Assembly (NCBI GenBank): GCA_046309355.1
Contig: JBKCPL010000069.1
Coordinates: forward strand, 22,181 to 86,180
DNA length: 64,000 nucleotides
Source of the DNA: CAYSBE01 sp046309355
GTDB lineage: Bacteria > Bacteroidota > Bacteroidia > UKL13-3
Reading direction: 5' to 3'
Part shown: positions 35,095 through 43,101 of the stretch, piece after piece
Numbering within the stretch: position 1 is the first letter of the stretch
Layout: the number at the start of each line of letters is the position of its first letter
Translations under genes and position numbers: made by a program
The notes under the pieces: generated by a model
Database searches by the model: none
What the model saw: the letters and a program-made list of their open reading frames with translations, nothing else
Told to the model about the DNA's origin: nothing

Positions 35095-35829
35095 TTGCTC
35101 ACCACTATTCTGTTTTTTCTGGCCGCATTGATTTGCGAAATTTTGGGAACCCTGGGCGGTTTTGGCTCATCCGTATTTTTTGTACCGGTGGCTCAGTTTT
35201 TTTACTCGTTTCAGCTGGTGCTTGGCATCACCTCGTTGCTGCATGTGTTTAGCAATATCAGCAAACTACTGTTGTTCGGCAAACACATAAATTACCGCCT
35301 GATGTATTTTTACGGTGTGCCGGGTGTATTGCTGGTGTTGGCCGGTGCATACTTCACCACACAGGTAAAGCTGGAGTTTGCTCAACTGGCATTGGGCATT
35401 TTTCTGGTACTGTTCAGCATTGTACTTTTGTATTACGACAACCTAAAACTGAAGGCCACACAGGGCAGTGCAGTCATCAGCGGTGGTCTGGCTGGTCTTA
35501 TTGCCGGATTTTGCGGAACAGGCGGAGCCATTCGAGGCATTAGCATGGCGGCATTTGCATTGCCCAAAAGCGTATTTGTGGCCACATCGGCAGCCATTGA
35601 TCTGGGTATTGACGTAAGCCGCAGCATAGTGTATGTTCAGCATAATTATTTCACCCGCGACCTGCTGTGGATGCTGCCTTACCTCATGGTTATTTCCTAT
35701 GTGGGAAGCTACATCGGGAAAAAATGGCTGGAACGCATACCCGAAGCCACGTTTAGAAAAGTAGTTTTGCTATTGGTTTTATCGGTAGGTTCTGTAATTT
35801 TATATCAGGAAATAAGTTTGCTCCTATAA
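35095..35829 (+). CDS. TSUP (TauE/SafE) family membrane transporter
   Basis: The 244-residue protein has about eight hydrophobic segments in the TauE/SafE pattern, with an internal repeat: LGTLGGFGSSVFFVPVAQF near the start and LIAGFCGTGGAIRGISMAAFAL in the second half. These proteins export sulfite, sulfoacetate or related small organic anions; the substrate is not determinable. The best start is TTG 35095, since no ATG precedes the first membrane segment. BrkB follows 11 nt later, suggesting cotranscription. Confidence 0.82.
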   Translation: MLTTILFFLAALICEILGTLGGFGSSVFFVPVAQFFYSFQLVLGITSLLHVFSNISKLLLFGKHINYRLMYFYGVPGVLLVLAGAYFTTQVKLEFAQLALGIFLVLFSIVLLYYDNLKLKATQGSAVISGGLAGLIAGFCGTGGAIRGISMAAFALPKSVFVATSAAIDLGIDVSRSIVYVQHNYFTRDLLWMLPYLMVISYVGSYIGKKWLERIPEATFRKVVLLLVLSVGSVILYQEISLLL

Positions 35830-35840
35830 GGTTACCTTCA

Positions 35841-37160
35841 ATGACATTCAAAAATATAAAGGAATTTTTCAGCAAAGACATCTGGTACGTCCGGCTCGAT
35901 AAGTTTCCCCGCTGGCAGCGGGGCGGTATCAAGCTGGCACGCATTGTACTGATGTCGGTTCGCGATTTCAGCACCAAGCAGCTCGAATTGAGGGCCACGT
36001 CACTCACGCTGTATTCGCTGCTTTCCATTGTTCCTGTCATTGCCATGATATTTGGTATAGCGCACGGTTTTGGCCTGGAGGCCTACCTGACTGATCAGCT
36101 CGAACAGGCATTTGCCGGTCAGCCCGTCATACTCGAAAACCTGATAGACTACGTTCATAACATACTAACCAGCACAAAAGGCGAAGTGATTGCCGGCTTC
36201 GGTTTTATTTTGTTGCTGTGGTCGGTTATTCAGGTGCTTAGCAGCATTGAAGACACGTTCAATTCAATCTGGTACGTAAAAACCTCGCGCACATGGGCAC
36301 GCAAGTTTACCGATTACCTCAGTATTATGATGCTGGCTCCGGTATTTATAGCCCTTACGGGTGTGGTCAACGTATTTATCGCTACACAAATACAATCGTT
36401 TGCGCGGCAGCTGCTGCTGTTTGGTCCTGTTGTTTCCAAAGCAGTGGTTTTTTTCATCAACCTGTTGCCGTATTTCACCACGGCAGTGCTGTTTTTTATG
36501 CTCTACATCGTAATGCCCAACACGCGTGTAAAACCAAAGGCAGCGTGGTATGCCAGCATTGTAGCCGGTGTGGTGTTTCAGTTGTTTCAGTGGGCCTACA
36601 TCGAGTTTCAGGTGGGAGTGTCGCGCTACAATGCCATTTACGGAAGTTTTGCATCTATTCCGTTGTTCATTACCTGGCTGCAGTTTAGCTGGATGATTGT
36701 GCTGATAGGTGCTGAAATAGCGTATTCGGTGCAGAATGTAACCAACTTCGACATGGATGATGAGAAACAGCTGCTGAGTCACAAAATGCGCATGTTGTAC
36801 AGCATTTACATACTGCGTTATGTGTGCCTGAAGTTTAGTCAGGCAAAACCGGCCCCCGATATAGCCGAAATGAGCAGCAAGCTCGACATAAAAGCAGGGT
36901 TATTAAAAAACCTGCTCGATGACATGCAGGAATCGCATTTAGTGGCTACTACCGCGGTAGAAGGTACGCTGTGTTATTTACCCGCCAGCGACATTTCAAC
37001 TTACACGGTGGCATTTGTCATTCATAAACTGGAAAGCGAAGGCAGCCTGCGTAAGGTACATGCCGGAGACGATACCTTTTTCCGCATCAAATCGGTGTAC
37101 AGCGAACTGGAGCGCAGCATGCTGAATGCACCATCCAACAAAAATATACTGGAAGTGTAG
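35841..37160 (+). CDS. YihY/BrkB family membrane protein
   Basis: The 439-residue protein belongs to the YihY/virulence factor BrkB family (once misnamed ribonuclease BN). Six membrane segments span about residues 45-300, with the family features LRATSLTLYSLLSIVPVIAM, FNSIWYVKTSRTWARKFTDYL and YNAIYGSFASIPLFITWLQFSWMIVLIGAEI. The last ~130 residues form a soluble winged-helix-like region. It acts in the inner membrane; the molecular activity is not known. It is flanked by the TauE-type gene (11 nt) and aat (2 nt). Confidence 0.88.
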   Translation: MTFKNIKEFFSKDIWYVRLDKFPRWQRGGIKLARIVLMSVRDFSTKQLELRATSLTLYSLLSIVPVIAMIFGIAHGFGLEAYLTDQLEQAFAGQPVILENLIDYVHNILTSTKGEVIAGFGFILLLWSVIQVLSSIEDTFNSIWYVKTSRTWARKFTDYLSIMMLAPVFIALTGVVNVFIATQIQSFARQLLLFGPVVSKAVVFFINLLPYFTTAVLFFMLYIVMPNTRVKPKAAWYASIVAGVVFQLFQWAYIEFQVGVSRYNAIYGSFASIPLFITWLQFSWMIVLIGAEIAYSVQNVTNFDMDDEKQLLSHKMRMLYSIYILRYVCLKFSQAKPAPDIAEMSSKLDIKAGLLKNLLDDMQESHLVATTAVEGTLCYLPASDISTYTVAFVIHKLESEGSLRKVHAGDDTFFRIKSVYSELERSMLNAPSNKNILEV

Positions 37161-37162
37161 CC

Positions 37163-37735
37163 ATGAGTGACGTGCTCACGCCCGAAGCGCTTTTATTCGC
37201 ATACAGCATTGGGGTTTTCCCCATGGCCGACCCCGATAACAACAACGAAATAGGGTGGTACGAACCCGAGGTGCGCGGCATTATTCCACTCGATGGGCTA
37301 AACATTTCGAAATCGCTGCAGCAGGTGTTGCGTTCGGGCAAGTACGAAGTAACCATCAATACAGACTTTGAACAGGTGATGCGGCACTGTGCCCAACGCA
37401 GCACTACGTGGATATCGGAAGACATAATAGCCGCCTACACCGAACTGCACCGCATGGGCTATGCCTACAGTTTTGAAACCCGAGACATGCAGGGCAATTT
37501 AGCCGGAGGGTTGTATGGCGTGGCGCTGGGCCGTGCGTTTTTTGGCGAATCGATGTTTCATGTGCAGCGCGATGCAGGCAAGGTGGCCCTGGTAGCATTG
37601 GTCAACTGGATGAACCGGCACGGCTTTGAATTGCTGGATACGCAGTATTACACCGAACATTTGGGCAGTATGGGCTGCGTTGAAATTACACGCGATGAAT
37701 ACAAACACTTGCTTATGCAGGCGCTGAAGACGTAA
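37163..37735 (+). CDS. aat: Leucyl/phenylalanyl-tRNA-protein transferase
   Basis: The 190-residue enzyme transfers Leu or Phe from aminoacyl-tRNA to proteins with N-terminal Lys or Arg, marking them for ClpAP degradation. Landmarks are AYSIGVFPMADP at the N-terminus, WYEPEVRGIIPLD, TWISEDIIAAYTELHRMGYAYSFE and GGLYGVALGRAFFGESMFH. It is slightly shorter than the E. coli protein but has the full core. It is the last gene of the TauE-BrkB-Aat cluster, starting 2 nt after the BrkB stop, and converges on rpsT. Confidence 0.9.
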   Translation: MSDVLTPEALLFAYSIGVFPMADPDNNNEIGWYEPEVRGIIPLDGLNISKSLQQVLRSGKYEVTINTDFEQVMRHCAQRSTTWISEDIIAAYTELHRMGYAYSFETRDMQGNLAGGLYGVALGRAFFGESMFHVQRDAGKVALVALVNWMNRHGFELLDTQYYTEHLGSMGCVEITRDEYKHLLMQALKT

Positions 37736-37755
37736 GCAAAAAGCAATGCCGGAGC

Positions 37756-37785
37756 AAAAAAAATCCCGGAAGGTCGTTCCGGGAT
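37756..37785 (-). terminator. Rho-independent terminator of rpsT
   Basis: ATCCCGGAA (37763-37771) and TTCCGGGAT (37777-37785) form a perfect 9-bp stem around GGTCG. Read on the minus strand it is followed by eight T residues, so it serves rpsT. The convergent aat gene ends 20 nt away and could use it only weakly. Confidence 0.92.
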
Positions 37786-37808
37786 AATGTATATGTAAAC
37801 AATCGGGA

Positions 37809-38141
37809 TTATTTCTTGGTTGATTTTTTAGCGGCTGTTTTCTTGGCAGCAGTTTTGCGAGGTGCCTTTTCAACTTTTTCGGCAGGCTTACCAATTTTGC
37901 TCACTACCTTGGCTAGTTTCGATTTTTGATTGGCTGCTTTGTTTTTGTGAATCACGTTTTTCTTGGCCAGCTTGTCCAGCATCGAAGAAACTTTTTTCAG
38001 CATGTCTTCAGCTTCTTTTTTGTCTGTAGTAGCTCTAAGGGTTTTGCTGGCTGTTCTAACGGTTTTAGCCTGGTAGCGGTTTCTTAAACGTTTCGTAGCG
38101 CTGTTGCGTATACGTTTTTCTGCTGACTTATGGTTTGCCAT
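37809..38141 (-). CDS. rpsT: Small ribosomal subunit protein S20 with basic C-terminal extension
   Basis: The 110-residue protein starts MANHKSAEKRIRNSATKRLRNR, the S20 signature, and contains LDKLAKKNVIHKNKAANQKSKLAK. It binds 16S rRNA during 30S assembly. About 25 extra residues at the C-terminus are an AAKKTAAKK-rich basic tail, a frequent low-complexity extension in Bacteroidota ribosomal proteins. A full promoter is visible: TTTG, 18 nt spacing, then TATATTTG, with a leader of about 35 nt. A strong terminator follows, so it is probably monocistronic. Confidence 0.93.
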   Translation of the reverse strand: MANHKSAEKRIRNSATKRLRNRYQAKTVRTASKTLRATTDKKEAEDMLKKVSSMLDKLAKKNVIHKNKAANQKSKLAKVVSKIGKPAEKVEKAPRKTAAKKTAAKKSTKK

Positions 38142-38181
38142 ACTAAGTGATTTATCGGATATGTATTTTTAAAAAGGACTG

Positions 38182-38189
38182 CAAATATA
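38182..38189 (-). promoter_or_regulatory. rpsT promoter -7 element TATATTTG
   Basis: On the minus strand the sequence reads TTTG, 18 bases, TATATTTG, which matches both the -33 and -7 parts of the Bacteroidota housekeeping promoter. It is the best-formed promoter in the window. Confidence 0.65.
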
Positions 38190-38231
38190 GGAGTTGCAAT
38201 TCAAAATCAAAGTTTTCGCTGATTTTTTGAG

Positions 38232-38558
38232 TTATACGGCAAAACTCTCGCCACAGCTGCACGTGCGTGAAGCGTTGGGATTGTTAAAGGTAAATCCTTT
38301 GCCATTAAGCCCATCGGTAAAGTCGAGTTCGGTGCCAAACAGGTAAAGCACGCTGCGTTTGTCGGTTACTACGCGTACCCCGTCAAAGTCTATTACCTCA
38401 TCGCCATCTTTCACCTGATTGTCAAAATCCAGTTTGTAGGAAAGTCCGGAGCATCCACCGCTTTCAACCCCCACACGCAGAAAAAAATCATCGTTGTAGT
38501 TGCTCTCTGAGCGCAGGTCATGTATACGTTTTTTTGCTTTTTCAGTTACAGTAATCAT
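38232..38558 (-). CDS. A-type iron-sulfur cluster carrier (IscA/ErpA/HesB family)
   Basis: The 108-residue protein delivers Fe-S clusters to apo-enzymes. The three conserved cysteines are present: one in VGVESGGCSGLSYKLDF and the pair in ASRTCSCGESFAV at the C-terminus. Length matches the family. The start is ATG 38558 (MITVTEKAKKRI), not the longer in-frame extension to 38630, because homology starts there and a promoter element lies between. It could be IscA, ErpA or SufA; no other assembly genes are nearby to decide. Confidence 0.9.
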   Translation of the reverse strand: MITVTEKAKKRIHDLRSESNYNDDFFLRVGVESGGCSGLSYKLDFDNQVKDGDEVIDFDGVRVVTDKRSVLYLFGTELDFTDGLNGKGFTFNNPNASRTCSCGESFAV

Positions 38559-38583
38559 ATGTGTGTGAAATTTAAATACGGTG

Positions 38584-38591
38584 CAAAGGTA
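38584..38591 (-). promoter_or_regulatory. -7 element TACCTTTG for the Fe-S carrier gene
   Basis: This exact TAnnTTTG on the minus strand lies 25 nt upstream of the ATG at 38558 and argues against the longer reading frame that would cross it. Confidence 0.5.
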
Positions 38592-38661
38592 GCGTTTTAG
38601 CTCAAATTGGTAAAACTGCATATACAACACAGCAAGGGTACGAATTGTTGACCGAACAGAT

Positions 38662-38669
38662 TACTTTTG
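38662..38669 (+). promoter_or_regulatory. -7 element TACTTTTG, 4 nt before a start codon
   Basis: An exact TAnnTTTG match is separated from ATG 38674 by TGGC only, predicting a leaderless mRNA for the dehydrogenase gene. Confidence 0.5.
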
Positions 38670-38673
38670 TGGC

Positions 38674-39531
38674 ATGACTAAAGCCATAAAAACCATAGCC
38701 GTGGCCGGAGCGGGTACCATGGGAGCCGGAATAGCCCAGATAACCGCACAGGCCGGATACCGCACACTGCTTTACGATGTAAATGTTGACATGCTACAAA
38801 AGGCCCAAACCGGTCTTGAAAAAACATGGCAGGCTCTGGTAGCCAAAGGCAAACTGACGCAGGAGCAGGCAGCAAAAAGTGCAGCCAATGTTAACTACAC
38901 CACTCAGGCAAACGACCTGGTGTGCGATTTGGTGATTGAAGCCATTGTTGAAAAGCTGCCTATCAAACAGGAGTTTTTCAAAACTGTAGCCGCTATTAAT
39001 TCATCTGATACCATTTTGGCTACCAACACCTCGTCAATACCTGTTACACAAATTGCAGCTGCAGTACCACAGCCCGGTCGTTTTCTTGGGATTCACTTTT
39101 TTAATCCTGCACCGGTAATGAAGCTGGTTGAAATCATTTCGGGTGCCGAAACCGATAAAGCCATAGCCGATTACTGCACCACGTTTATTGCTTCGCTAGG
39201 CAAAACATGTGTTCAGGCGGCCGATGCACCGGGTTTTATTGTAAATAGGGTAGCCCGCCACTACTATGTAGAAGCGTTGAAAATACTGGAAGAAGGCGTT
39301 TCCGATGTGCAGGCCATCGATACACTGATGGAAAATTCGGGATTCAAAATGGGTCCGTTCAGGCTAATGGATTTAATAGGCGTAGATACCAACTTTTCAG
39401 TTACGTCATCAATGTACAACCTGTTTCATCAGGATGGAAAATTTCGTCCCAGCCGCATACAGCAGCAAAAGGTAGATGCCGGACATCACGGGCGCAAAAC
39501 GGGAAAAGGGTTTTATACGTATGAGAAATAA
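38674..39531 (+). CDS. 3-hydroxyacyl-CoA (3-hydroxybutyryl-CoA) dehydrogenase
   Basis: The 285-residue enzyme oxidises 3-hydroxyacyl-CoA to 3-ketoacyl-CoA with NAD+. The Rossmann motif VAGAGTMGAGIAQITAQAG is at the N-terminus, followed by ATNTSSIPVTQIA, GIHFFNPAPVMKLVEII (catalytic His in HFFNP) and the C-terminal domain motif PGFIVNRVARHYYVEAL. Single-domain length fits Hbd/PaaH, used in fatty acid, phenylacetate or butyrate metabolism. No neighbours indicate which. Its 3' end overlaps the next gene by 11 bp. Confidence 0.9.
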   Translation: MTKAIKTIAVAGAGTMGAGIAQITAQAGYRTLLYDVNVDMLQKAQTGLEKTWQALVAKGKLTQEQAAKSAANVNYTTQANDLVCDLVIEAIVEKLPIKQEFFKTVAAINSSDTILATNTSSIPVTQIAAAVPQPGRFLGIHFFNPAPVMKLVEIISGAETDKAIADYCTTFIASLGKTCVQAADAPGFIVNRVARHYYVEALKILEEGVSDVQAIDTLMENSGFKMGPFRLMDLIGVDTNFSVTSSMYNLFHQDGKFRPSRIQQQKVDAGHHGRKTGKGFYTYEK

Positions 39532-39985
39532 AGTACTGTATGTGTATATGCTGCTTGTGATGCTGGCATGCAAAAAAGACAACACGCAGGAGCAAACCGC
39601 TGATTTTTTTCCGCCCGTTCAGGTGTTTGTCAGCATCAACTTATCGTTCCCGCAGTATTCGGACCTCAATAATTTACAGGGCTATGCTTACTTGTCTGAG
39701 GGCAATAAAGGCATAATTGTATACCATACACTTGACGACCGTTTTGTGGCTTTCGACCGCACGTGTTCGTTTAATCCAACTGATGCCTGTGCATTTGTAT
39801 CGGTCGATAGTTCGCGCATTCAGTTTCGCTGCGGGCAATACAAACCTAACTTTACAGCTTGTTGCGCTTCCAGGTTTGAAGCCTCGAGCGGCATTGTGCA
39901 AACAGGTCCGGCACGCATTCCGCTGAAGCAGTATTTTACTTCGCGCAGCGGCAACACTATTGTCATTAGCAGCAATCCTATTTAA
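39521..39985 (+). CDS. Lipoprotein with a degenerate Rieske-like domain
   Basis: The 154-residue protein has a lipoprotein-type signal (MLLVMLACKKD; Cys17) and a domain resembling Rieske [2Fe-2S] proteins: DRTCSFNPTDACAFVSVDSSRIQFRC, then ASRFEASSGIVQTGPARIPLKQY, where the SxFd.sG.v..GPA..PL pattern is typical. The CxH and CxxH cluster ligands are not conserved: phenylalanine follows the first Cys where His is expected, and no His is present in the second box. It therefore probably does not bind a Rieske cluster. ATG 39521 overlaps the preceding dehydrogenase by 11 bp, indicating translational coupling. Confidence 0.68.
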   Translation: MRNKVLYVYMLLVMLACKKDNTQEQTADFFPPVQVFVSINLSFPQYSDLNNLQGYAYLSEGNKGIIVYHTLDDRFVAFDRTCSFNPTDACAFVSVDSSRIQFRCGQYKPNFTACCASRFEASSGIVQTGPARIPLKQYFTSRSGNTIVISSNPI

Positions 39986-39992
39986 AAACGCA

Positions 39993-40757
39993 TTATTTCA
40001 CCTCAACCCACACAGGGCAGTGGTCGCTGTGCATCACACCGGGTTCGATACCGGCATCTGAAATGCGCTGAGTCAGGTTTTCAGTTGTCATGCAATAATC
40101 AATGCGCCAGCCTTTGTTTTTGCCACGGGCACCGGCACGAAATGTCCACCAGCTGTATTGATGCGGCAAGTCACCTTTGACATGACGAAACGTATCGGTA
40201 AAACCGCTGTCTATAAATTGGCTCATCCACTCGCGCTCTTCGGGCAAAAATCCTGAACTGTTTTTATTGCCCACGGGGTCGTGTATATCAAGAGGACGGT
40301 GGCAAATATTGTAATCACCGCAAATGATGAGTTGTTTCTTTTTCTGCTTCAATTCGCTAATGTAGTCTGAAAAAAACCGGAGCCACTCCATTTTATAGTC
40401 TTGCCTTAATTCGCCACTGCTGCCCGAAGGTATGTACACACTGGCAATGGTGAGGTCGCCAAAATCAGCGCTCACCCACCGCCCTTCGGTATCGTATTCG
40501 GGCACACCAAAACCGAACTGAATATGCTGGGGTTCCTGTTTGCTGAAAATAGCTACACCGCTGTATCCTTTTTTTTCGGCACTTACCCAGTAGCTTTTGT
40601 AGCCAAACAGTTCGAAAGGAGTTAAATCAACCTGTTCGCGACTGGCCTTAGTTTCCTGAAAACAGTACACATCGGCCTTGCGGCTTTCCATCCAGTTGAG
40701 AAGGCCTTTGCCCATTGCCGAGCGTATGCCGTTTACATTGTATGATACAATTTGCAT
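39993..40757 (-). CDS. xth: Exodeoxyribonuclease III
   Basis: The 254-residue enzyme is a Mg2+-dependent AP endonuclease/3'-5' exonuclease of base excision repair. The motifs are complete: SYNVNGIRSAMGKGL, FQETKAS (metal-binding Glu), GDYNICHRPLDIHDP, WRIDYCM and MHSDHCPVWVE (catalytic Asp-His). Length is normal for the family. A near-consensus TTCATTTG sits 4 nt before its ATG on the minus strand. Confidence 0.93.
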   Translation of the reverse strand: MQIVSYNVNGIRSAMGKGLLNWMESRKADVYCFQETKASREQVDLTPFELFGYKSYWVSAEKKGYSGVAIFSKQEPQHIQFGFGVPEYDTEGRWVSADFGDLTIASVYIPSGSSGELRQDYKMEWLRFFSDYISELKQKKKQLIICGDYNICHRPLDIHDPVGNKNSSGFLPEEREWMSQFIDSGFTDTFRHVKGDLPHQYSWWTFRAGARGKNKGWRIDYCMTTENLTQRISDAGIEPGVMHSDHCPVWVEVK

Positions 40758-40841
40758 GCTTCAAATGAATGGCTTTGTGTATACATTCACAAATACGACC
40801 CGCTTAAGTTGTACATATTTTATGCATATTCGCGGCCGCTT

Positions 40842-41237
40842 ATGCTTATAGTTAAAAAATCACAGCTGCCAAAATCGGGCAAGGGATTGTATACCACTCA
40901 CGCCATTAAAAAAGGAGAGGTGGTGTGCGAATACGAAGGAGAAAAACTGACATGGAAAGAATGCCTGGCACGCAATCAGGCACAAAAAGGTAAGGGTGGC
41001 TATTACTTTTTTATCAACTCTAAAAACTGTGTGGATGCGCAATACACTTTGTGGGCACTTGGGCGTTATGCCAATGATGCTGCCGGTCCTGGACGTGTAA
41101 ATGGACTGCGCAACAACTGCGTGTACGAAGTGATAAAAGGCAAGCCCTATATTAAAGCCACACGAAATATACAAGCAGGTTCAGAAATACTGGTACGCTA
41201 CGGCAAGGAATACTGGGATGCGATGAAAGAGGATTAA
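40842..41237 (+). CDS. Small SET-domain protein, probable lysine methyltransferase
   Basis: The 131-residue protein is essentially a bare SET domain. Visible motifs are KSGKGLYTTHAIKKGEVVCEYEGE (SET motif I), the SAM-site equivalent RYANDA at residues 75-80 (RFxNHS in eukaryotic enzymes), NNC, and GSEILVRYGKEYW at the C-terminus with the catalytic-type Tyr120. There are no pre- or post-SET cysteine domains. It should transfer methyl groups from SAM to lysines of an unknown protein. The start is ATG 40842; an in-frame codon at 40752 gives an unconvincing N-terminus overlapping xth. Small SET proteins are known in bacteria, including Bacteroidota and chlamydiae. Confidence 0.8.
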   Translation: MLIVKKSQLPKSGKGLYTTHAIKKGEVVCEYEGEKLTWKECLARNQAQKGKGGYYFFINSKNCVDAQYTLWALGRYANDAAGPGRVNGLRNNCVYEVIKGKPYIKATRNIQAGSEILVRYGKEYWDAMKED

Positions 41238-41989
41238 GGCAAAAAAACTTCGCGGTACCGCTTACGTAAAAAATACGAAGCCAAATTTAATGGCAACGCT
41301 ACTTCCACAGCCTTATACGGATAATCGGTGTTGCTGGCATAATTGTACAGCATAATAAAATTATTGCGCACATAAAACTGCGGTTGCAGTCCTTTGTGGT
41401 AGCTAAGCACATTTACCGGATTACTTAACTGATTGGATGAACGCACATCGATAGGCGACAGGGATGTGATGTAGCCGGTGGGCATATTGCGTATGGCGTA
41501 TCGCTGGGCAATTACAAGAACAAATGCTTCAAAGCTGTCGAGCAGCTGGGGTTCAATAATATCGGCTATACGCAGGGCTTTTCCCGTTGCCGAATCCAGT
41601 GTTAATGCAACCGCTTCGTAATTGGAATACGTTTCATCGCTACACGCATTGATGGGGCATGCCACAAACGAATACACACCTTTGCTGCTAAATGTATTCA
41701 TGCCGGCAATATTAATGTTCAGAGGTGCATCGTTGGCGTATTTGGTATTGGCATAAAATCGGGGAACTAATAACCCGGGATTGTTTACACCGTAGTGGTA
41801 TTTAATCAGCTCATTGATGATGTACTGATTGAGCGAATCTTTGCGGTACTGTTTATCGAAAAGCTCCAGTGTGATAAATGCCTCGCAGGTTTGGCTGCGT
41901 TTGGCCTGTATGGTATACTGGCTCAGCACCGATTGTGCCTTGATGGCAAACGTGCCCAGCATGAGCCAAATGGAAATGAATGTACGCAT
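41234..41989 (-). CDS. Secreted hypothetical protein, DUF3298/DUF4163-like
   Basis: The 251-residue protein has a signal peptide (MRTFISIWLMLGTFAIKAQ). The body has features reminiscent of the RsiV-type DUF3298 fold: FITLELFDKQYRKDSLNQYIINEL, then NTFSSKGVYSFVACP, then NYEAVALTLDSATGKALRIADII, in which a Gly-Lys turn precedes a D(I/L) step. This assignment is tentative. It overlaps the end of the SET gene by 4 bp, convergent. An exact -7 element ends 4 nt before its ATG. Confidence 0.6.
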   Translation of the reverse strand: MRTFISIWLMLGTFAIKAQSVLSQYTIQAKRSQTCEAFITLELFDKQYRKDSLNQYIINELIKYHYGVNNPGLLVPRFYANTKYANDAPLNINIAGMNTFSSKGVYSFVACPINACSDETYSNYEAVALTLDSATGKALRIADIIEPQLLDSFEAFVLVIAQRYAIRNMPTGYITSLSPIDVRSSNQLSNPVNVLSYHKGLQPQFYVRNNFIMLYNYASNTDYPYKAVEVALPLNLASYFLRKRYREVFLP

Positions 41990-41993
41990 ACTT

Positions 41994-42001
41994 CAAATGT
42001 A
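41994..42001 (-). promoter_or_regulatory. -7 element TACATTTG, 4 nt before a start codon
   Basis: On the minus strand TACATTTG is separated from ATG 41989 by AAGT, again predicting a leaderless transcript. Confidence 0.5.
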
Positions 42002-42165
42002 GGTATTTGCATACTCATATAGGAGATCAAACACGTGATTAAATGAATGTGGCAGCCAAATGTTAGCGCATACATGTTTTAATAAAAAATATGTTATCCA
42101 AGATATTAGCTTTGTATATGCCTGTAACACACAAAGGGTATGGTGCAGTATTCGTTCGATGCCGA

Positions 42166-42186
42166 GGTACGACTTTCAAACGTACC
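42166..42186. promoter_or_regulatory. Inverted repeat GGTACG/CGTACC upstream of a beta-barrel gene
   Basis: GGTACG (42166-42171) and CGTACC (42181-42186) are perfect inverted repeats with a 9-nt spacer, 39 nt before the ATG at 42226. It could be an operator or a leader hairpin; no T run follows. Confidence 0.35.
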
Positions 42187-42225
42187 GGTTAAGGGTATTC
42201 TATATATATTTAAATCCATCACACA

Positions 42226-43101
42226 ATGAAAACAATCAACAGCATCATCCGCATCTCACTTTTAAGTTTTGTTTTAGTATATCATGTACAGGCTCAGACG
42301 GGCAAATTTTACCTGGGCGTTCACACCGGTTACTCCTTGCCACTTATTAAGCAACCCACCGGAACCGACATCGTGTACCGATCGACCACACCAGGCTCAT
42401 TCAACATGATTGTTGAAGAAAAAGCAATTTACTCCAACCTGGGTTCTGGCTTTAATGCAGGTTTTAATGCGGGCTATGTGCTTAATGAAAACATGGCTGT
42501 GGAATTTGGCGTTCAGTACATACGCAGCTCATCATCTTTGGTTGGCCGCATCAAATCCTTTTCAAACTCGGTATTGGAAGGAGAGAGTGAAAGTTATACG
42601 GAGTCAACCACTCTTAATTTTTGTCCCACCCTTCGATTCTTCCGTTCGTATTCATCGGGCCAATTGTTTTTCAGAATGGCACCGCTTTTTGGCCTTACCT
42701 ACATTACCTTAAGCGGTATGGATAAAGATTACACAACCGCCCCCGATGAGTTACAAGAAGGGGAAGTGGAAATATCGGGCAATTTGAGTTACGGTCTTTT
42801 TGCTTCAGCCGGATACACTATGCAGTTATCAAGTCATATTGGGTTAGCAGCCGAGTTGTTTTCAAACCTGCAGCATTATGTTCCTTCTAAAGCCATAATG
42901 ACCAAATCAACCTTAAACGGAGTAGATGAATTGGCGGGTATGAAAAAGTCGGAGAAAGAAATTGAGTTTGTGGATGAGGCCACTACCGATTCATCAGCAG
43001 GCCCCAGTGACACTTCGGCCAGCAAAATGGTAAAAGATAAACAGTTTAGCTTTTTGCTAAGCGGAGTTGGTATTCAGCTTTCCCTGTATTATACATTTTA
43101 G
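42226..43101 (+). CDS. Outer-membrane beta-barrel protein
   Basis: The 291-residue protein has a signal peptide (MKTINSIIRISLLSFVLVYHVQAQ) and alternating hydrophobic/polar strands typical of porin-family barrels: GKFYLGVHTGYSLPL at the start, NMAVEFGVQYIRSS, SGQLFFRMAPLFGLTYITLSG in the middle, and a last strand GVGIQLSLYYTF ending in Phe, the usual recognition signal for BAM assembly. A long acidic/Ser-rich loop lies near residues 245-275. Function beyond outer-membrane residence is not determinable. Its 3' end overlaps the M1 aminopeptidase gene by 4 bp, convergent. Confidence 0.8.
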   Translation: MKTINSIIRISLLSFVLVYHVQAQTGKFYLGVHTGYSLPLIKQPTGTDIVYRSTTPGSFNMIVEEKAIYSNLGSGFNAGFNAGYVLNENMAVEFGVQYIRSSSSLVGRIKSFSNSVLEGESESYTESTTLNFCPTLRFFRSYSSGQLFFRMAPLFGLTYITLSGMDKDYTTAPDELQEGEVEISGNLSYGLFASAGYTMQLSSHIGLAAELFSNLQHYVPSKAIMTKSTLNGVDELAGMKKSEKEIEFVDEATTDSSAGPSDTSASKMVKDKQFSFLLSGVGIQLSLYYTF

